Source: Sulfuritalea sp.
GTDB taxonomy: Bacteria; Pseudomonadota; Gammaproteobacteria; Burkholderiales; Rhodocyclaceae
Assembly (NCBI GenBank): GCA_016710465.1
Contig: JADJVS010000014.1
Coordinates: 744,001 to 808,000, forward strand
DNA: 64,000 nucleotides
Reading direction: 5' to 3'
Part shown: piece by piece, positions 60,125 to 64,000 of the stretch
Position numbering within the stretch: position 1 is the stretch's first letter
Layout: every line of letters begins with the position of its first letter
Notes under the pieces: model-generated
Database searches by the model: none
Seen by the model: only the letters and a program-made list of their open reading frames with translations
What the model was told of the DNA's origin: nothing
Position numbers and translations under genes: made by a program

Positions 60125-60183
60125 CGACTAGTCAGAGCCGCTGGCGCGGCTGAAGTACGAAGAACCGATCGGAGAATTGCACC

Positions 60184-61320
60184 ATGGAACGCGATGAAGG
60201 CCTGAAGTTCATGTACCAGCTTCTGACGATGATGATGCAGAAGAAGGGGTCGGACCTGTTCATCACGGCCGGTTTCCCGCCGGCGATCAAGATCGACGGC
60301 AAGATGACGCCGGTCACCACCCAGCCGCTGTCGCCGCAGCACACGCAGGAACTGGCGCGCGCGATCATGAATGACAAGCAGGCCGCCGAATTCGAGGCGA
60401 CCAAGGAATGCAACTTCGCCATCTCGCCGGCCTCGATCGGGCGCTTCCGCGTCAATGCCCTGGTCCAGCGCGGCAACGTCGCCATGGTGCTGCGGGTGAT
60501 CAACGTCAGCATTCCCGACTTCGACGACCTCAAGCTGCCGGCGGTGCTGAAGGACGTGTCGATGACCAAGCGCGGCCTGGTGCTCTTCGTCGGCGGCACC
60601 GGCTCGGGCAAGTCCACCTCGCTGGCGGCGATGATCGGCTACCGCAACAAGAATTCCTACGGCCACATCATCACCATCGAAGATCCGGTGGAGTACGTGC
60701 ATGACCACATCAACTGCGTGATCACCCAGCGCGAGGTCGGCGTCGATACCGACAACTGGCACATCGCGCTGAAGAACACCCTGCGCCAGGCGCCGGACGT
60801 GATCCTGATCGGCGAAATCCGCGACATGGAAACCATGGAGCACGCCATCGCCTTTGCCGAAACCGGCCACCTGGCGATGGGCACGCTGCACGCCAACAAC
60901 TCCAACCAGGCAATGACGCGGATCATCAACTTCTTCCCCGAAGAGCGCCACCAGCAGCTCTACATGGACCTGTCGCTCAACTTGCGCGCCGTGATTTCGC
61001 AGCGCCTGATCCCGATCAAGGAGGGCAAGGGCCGTGCCGCCGCCGTCGAGGTGCTGCTGAACTCGCCGCTGATTTCCGACCTGATCCTCAAGGGCGAGAT
61101 CCACGGCATCAAGGAAATCATGAAGAAGTCGAAGGAGCTCGGCATGCAGACCTTCGACCAGGCGCTGTTCAACCTGTTCGAGGAGGGCCGCATCACCTAC
61201 GAAGACGCGCTGCGCTTCGCTGACTCGATGAACGAGGTGCGGCTGATGATCAAGCTCAACAGCAAGGAATCCCAGGCCGCCGACCGCAACGCCGGCATCC
61301 AGCATCTCGACATCGTTTGA
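60184..61320 (+). CDS. pilU: PilT paralogue ATPase PilU
   Basis: A 378-aa PilT-like ATPase acting with PilT in retraction. Walker A GGTGSGKST (137-145), Walker B VILIGEIRD and the His box ETGHLAMGTLHANN are present; the C-terminal tail is longer than PilT. It ends 1 bp before the stop of the convergent rlmL-like gene. Confidence 0.94.
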   Translation: MERDEGLKFMYQLLTMMMQKKGSDLFITAGFPPAIKIDGKMTPVTTQPLSPQHTQELARAIMNDKQAAEFEATKECNFAISPASIGRFRVNALVQRGNVAMVLRVINVSIPDFDDLKLPAVLKDVSMTKRGLVLFVGGTGSGKSTSLAAMIGYRNKNSYGHIITIEDPVEYVHDHINCVITQREVGVDTDNWHIALKNTLRQAPDVILIGEIRDMETMEHAIAFAETGHLAMGTLHANNSNQAMTRIINFFPEERHQQLYMDLSLNLRAVISQRLIPIKEGKGRAAAVEVLLNSPLISDLILKGEIHGIKEIMKKSKELGMQTFDQALFNLFEEGRITYEDALRFADSMNEVRLMIKLNSKESQAADRNAGIQHLDIV

Positions 61321-61321
61321 T

Positions 61322-62491
61322 CTATCGCCGATTGCCGCCGGCGACGATCTCGATGTTGTACAGGCGGCATTCCAGCGGGCCGTTGTAGAGCGGTATCTTG
61401 CGCGAGGTCTGCAGCCGGATCAGCTTGGGCAGGCGCGTGTCGGCCGAAAGAAACCAGCAGCTCCAGCCGGCAAAGCGCTGCTTCAGCGCATTGCCCAGCG
61501 CCGGGTAGAAGGCGGCAAGTTCCTCCTCGCTGCCCAGGCGTTCGCCATAGGGCGGATTCGCCACCATGACGCCGGAATCGGCCGGCGCGGCGCGGGCCAG
61601 CAGGTCGGATCGCTCCAGGGTGACCAGGCCGTCGAGCCCGGCGCCGGCCAGATTCTGCCGCGTGCGTGCCACCGCATCTGCGTCGATGTCGCTGCCGTAG
61701 AGCGGCAGCGCTGTCGCCTCGCGCCGCCGCTCGGCGGCTTCGAGTTGCAGCTTGCGCCAGAGCGCCGGATCGAAGGACTTGAGCTGCTCGAAACCGAATT
61801 CGCCGCTATCGCGCGACAGCCCCGGCGCGTCATCGAGCGCCATCTGCGCCGCTTCGAGCAGGAAGCTGCCGCTGCCGCACATCGGGTCGAGCAGGGGCGT
61901 GCCGGGTTGCCAGCCGGAAAGCCGCAGGATGCCGGCGGCGAGGTTTTCCTTGAGCGGCGCGCCGACCTTGGCCAGCTTGTGGCCGCGCAGGTAGAGCGGT
62001 TCGCCCGAGGTGTCGAGGTAGAGCGTGGCCTGCTGGTCGGTGAGGAAGAGGTGGATGCGCACCTCGGGATTCCTGGTGTTCACGCTGGGACGTCGCCCGG
62101 TGTCGGCGCGGAAGCGGTCGCAGACCGCGTCCTTGACCTTGAGCGTGATGAACTCGATGCTCTTCAGCGGCGAGCGTATCGCCGTGACATAGACGCGGAT
62201 CGAGCGGTCCACCGAGAACAGGCGCGCCCAGTCGAGGTCATAGGCGAGACGGTAGATATCCGCCTCGGTGCGATAACTCCCCTGCGCTTGCCGCCAGAGC
62301 AGGCGCGTGGCGATGCGCGATTCGAGGTTGACGCGGCAGGCGGTCTCCAGCGTTCCCTGGCAACCGGCGCCGCCGGGTACGACCTTGACGTCCTTGCCGC
62401 CGGCGGCGGCGAGATCCTCGGCGAGCAGCGCTTCAAGGCCGCGCGGACAGGTGGCGAAATAGTGGTTCAAGCTGAAATCCGGGAGTTGCAC
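61322..62491 (-). CDS. rlmL: RlmL-type 23S rRNA guanine-N2 methyltransferase (N-terminal module only)
   Basis: A 389-aa SAM-dependent RNA methyltransferase. N-terminal ferredoxin-like/THUMP domain (about 10-160), then a Rossmann domain with the SAM site LLDPMCGSGSFLLEAA and the catalytic NPPYGER. Its size corresponds to the first half of E. coli RlmL; the RlmK half is absent, as in many betaproteobacteria. Predicted target G2445 of 23S rRNA. Confidence 0.88.
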   Translation of the reverse strand: MQLPDFSLNHYFATCPRGLEALLAEDLAAAGGKDVKVVPGGAGCQGTLETACRVNLESRIATRLLWRQAQGSYRTEADIYRLAYDLDWARLFSVDRSIRVYVTAIRSPLKSIEFITLKVKDAVCDRFRADTGRRPSVNTRNPEVRIHLFLTDQQATLYLDTSGEPLYLRGHKLAKVGAPLKENLAAGILRLSGWQPGTPLLDPMCGSGSFLLEAAQMALDDAPGLSRDSGEFGFEQLKSFDPALWRKLQLEAAERRREATALPLYGSDIDADAVARTRQNLAGAGLDGLVTLERSDLLARAAPADSGVMVANPPYGERLGSEEELAAFYPALGNALKQRFAGWSCWFLSADTRLPKLIRLQTSRKIPLYNGPLECRLYNIEIVAGGNRR

Positions 62492-63063
62492 ATCCCGCCA
62501 TTATCGACGCTATCGTGCTGGCGAGAGCAAACAACGGCCTTGCGGATCGCCGTGCCGCCAGCGCCGACTCTTGATGTTCCGTCATTCCGGCGGCTCTGCA
62601 TGCCCTGAAATCCGCTTCGCGGGGTGGCAAAGCGGGAGTCCAGCAGCAATCAAAATTCGCCGGGGCTCGCGCCGGCGGGCGGGAGGGCTCGCCAGAGGCT
62701 CGCCAGTTCGCACGGCACAAGGCCAATAAATTGGACTTGCGAAACCCCACGCTCACCCTTCGCTGCGAAAGGCCCGCCGGGTTGGCCGCTAATCGCCTGG
62801 ACATCTTCCGGCATTCCGCGAACGCGACCGGACGTCCACCGGCGTACCTACCTCGCTTGGCGGGTCAGAAGGGAAGGAAAACTGTCGCATTGCGACGGCG
62901 GTGCGGAAAGAAAGCCGGAGGTCGATGACTTGGGACTTCCGTTCTGTACCCTGAACAGACAATGGGAACCTGCACATTCAACTTCCACAATCAACCAAAC
63001 TCCGGTCACTGACAATCGCTGCTGAATGCTAGCGACAATCTCGGGTGCTTCAAAGCCGCATGT
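62492..63063. other. Gene-free stretch upstream of the rlmL-like gene
   Basis: No convincing gene over 572 bp. It holds dispersed-repeat copy 10 (62546-62572), a short direct repeat of GGCTCGCC at about 62687-62705 and open frames of up to 133 codons with no family resemblance. Base composition drops after about 62930. It could be a decayed mobile element or gene, or control region for rlmL; I cannot tell. Confidence 0.6.
62546..62572 (-). repeat. Dispersed 25-bp repeat, copy 10 (intergenic)
   Basis: Reverse orientation, complete match to the consensus core including the AAGA and CGAT flanks. It stands about 55 bp upstream of the rlmL-like start and reads in the same direction as that gene. 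Confidence 0.85.
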
Positions 63064-63675
63064 TTACTTGATGAATCGCACCTGACTCTTGATGCGGTCG
63101 ATGGCCGACGTTTTTTTTTCGTTGAAGATCGCCTTGTTCTGCTCGATCAAATTGTTTCCCTTGGTGTCGATGGAAATGATCAGCGGCCCGAACTCGCGGA
63201 CGCGGTTGACCCACAGGGTCTCCGGCATGCCGAGGTCTTGCCACTCGGCGCGCTCGATTTCCTCGACCAGCGTGGCGGCCAATACCGCGCAACCGCCCGG
63301 GAAGATTGCATGGACTGCCTTGTTTTCCTTGCAGCCCGCTGTCGTCTCCGGACCCATCCCGCCTTTGCCGACAATCAGCTTGACACCAGTCTCAGCAATG
63401 AACTGGCGTTCGAACTTTTCCATGCGCATGCTGGTGGTCGGGCCGATCGACACCATCTCGAACTTGCCATCCTCCTTCTTGCGCACGATGGGGCCGGCAT
63501 GAAAGATGGCGCCACCGCGAACATCGACCGGCAGTTCCTGCTTCAGCTCGATCAGGCGGCGGTGGGCGACGTCGCGACAGGTCACCAGATGTCCTGTCAG
63601 ATACACCACGTCGCCCACATTCAGATCCTCCAGATCTTCGTCCTTGATTGGCGTGGAGAGGATTTTCTTGGTCAC
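63064..63675 (-). CDS. ttdB: L(+)-tartrate dehydratase / class I fumarase beta subunit
   Basis: A 203-aa subunit of a [4Fe-4S] hydro-lyase. The DVVYLTGHLVTCRDVAHRR segment, RGGAIFHAGPIV, GPTTSMRM and GKGGM motifs match TtdB/FumA C-terminal domains. Together with the alpha subunit it dehydrates tartrate to oxaloacetate or malate to fumarate; sequence alone does not decide. It overlaps ttdA by 4 bp. Confidence 0.88.
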   Translation of the reverse strand: MTKKILSTPIKDEDLEDLNVGDVVYLTGHLVTCRDVAHRRLIELKQELPVDVRGGAIFHAGPIVRKKEDGKFEMVSIGPTTSMRMEKFERQFIAETGVKLIVGKGGMGPETTAGCKENKAVHAIFPGGCAVLAATLVEEIERAEWQDLGMPETLWVNRVREFGPLIISIDTKGNNLIEQNKAIFNEKKTSAIDRIKSQVRFIK

Positions 63676-64000
63676 AGCACGGCTCCTTTGTGGGAGATGA
63701 TTTCGTAGGAGAGGTCGGCATTGAAACGAATCTTGCCGCGACGATGCGCCCAGCAGCCGGTCGAAACGGCGACGCCGATGGTCGATGGATGTCGTGCCGA
63801 CGACTCGATATTCACGCCCATGACGCTGTTGGCACCGGTCAGGCCCTGGGGACCTATTCCCACCTCGTTCAGACCTTCCTCGAGCAACTTCTCCATCTTT
63901 GCCGCATTCTCGTTGGCGTTGCTGGAACCGACTTCACGCAGAATGGCGCGCTTTGACAAACGGGCTGCTGTTTCCGCCGAAGTGGAAACACCGACTCCGA
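63672..64000 (-). CDS. ttdA: L(+)-tartrate dehydratase / class I fumarase alpha subunit, C-terminal part
   Basis: The gene runs off the window; about 109 C-terminal residues are visible, from GVSTSAETAARLSKRAIL to the stop. GIGPQGLTGANSVMGV and STGCWAHRRG match the alpha subunit, including a cluster cysteine in STGCW. Only the distal part is present, so metal-ligand completeness cannot be judged. Confidence 0.9.
   Translation of the reverse strand, partial: GVGVSTSAETAARLSKRAILREVGSSNANENAAKMEKLLEEGLNEVGIGPQGLTGANSVMGVNIESSARHPSTIGVAVSTGCWAHRRGKIRFNADLSYEIISHKGAVL

Noticed and set aside
62624..63025. 133-codon open frame in the gene-free stretch
   Set aside because: No ribosome-binding site, Arg/Pro/Ser-rich low-information sequence, no resemblance to a known family and competing frames of equal quality.

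Overview
The window is GC-rich, densely packed bacterial chromosome, most likely from a betaproteobacterium of the Rhodocyclales/Nitrosomonadales type. This rests on gene content and order: dapF-DUF484-xerC, pyrR-pyrB-pyrC' next to yqgE/yqgF, yggT-proC-yggS divergent from pilT-pilU, and the mreBCD-mrdAB-rlpA-dacA-dat-ybeD-lipBA run. No insertion sequence, prophage, CRISPR array or rRNA was seen. One tRNA (Arg, CCG) is present.

Layout. 1-6.4 kb: a tripartite tricarboxylate transporter (tctC, tctB, tctA) followed by a CoA-acylating aldehyde dehydrogenase and an acyl-CoA ligase. The last two match the SauS/SauT arrangement for sulfoacetate breakdown, so the block looks like an uptake-plus-activation operon for a small organic (sulfonated?) acid. 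6.5-11.3 kb: dapF, DUF484, xerC, a DEDDy exonuclease, a lipoprotein amidase and a cupin. 11.4-15.7 kb (minus): yqjD-yqjE-yqjK-like genes and a giant AsmA/DUF748 protein. 15.8-21.3 kb: xthA, pyrE, a coiled-coil secreted protein and gatCAB. 21.4-32 kb: the elongasome/cell-wall operon (mreBCD, mrdA, mrdB, rlpA, dacA), then dat, ybeD, lipB and lipA. 32-37.4 kb: an LplT-PlsC fusion, a DUF2145 pair, YiaA, an HTH regulator and a ceramidase-like membrane protein. 37.6-40.8 kb: a TPR/outer-membrane beta-barrel protein paired with a FecR-domain exported protein. 40.9-47 kb: fadD, DUF4197, rep, cytochrome c, tRNA-Arg and a coiled-coil protein. 47-50.3 kb: modEABC with a ModE box. 50.3-58.9 kb: panE, phrB, the pyrimidine block (yqgE, yqgF, pyrR, pyrB, a degenerate pyrC'), and yggU-yggT-proC-yggS. 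59-64 kb: pilT, pilU, an RlmL-type methyltransferase, a 0.57-kb gene-free stretch, and a ttdAB-type dehydratase cut by the window end.

Non-coding structure that the genes do not explain: (i) ten copies of a roughly 25-bp dispersed repeat (core GTCGGCGCTGGCGGCACGG), six of them inside conserved genes and translated in several frames; (ii) a hairpin of about 37 bp made of polypurine/polypyrimidine between mreD and mrdA; (iii) a hairpin that puts the pilT stop codon in its loop; (iv) an almost pure-GC block with a 21-G run between tctB and tctA, which may be an assembly fault; (v) inverted repeats that look like operators in front of the tct/sau operon, dacA, the HTH gene and modE.
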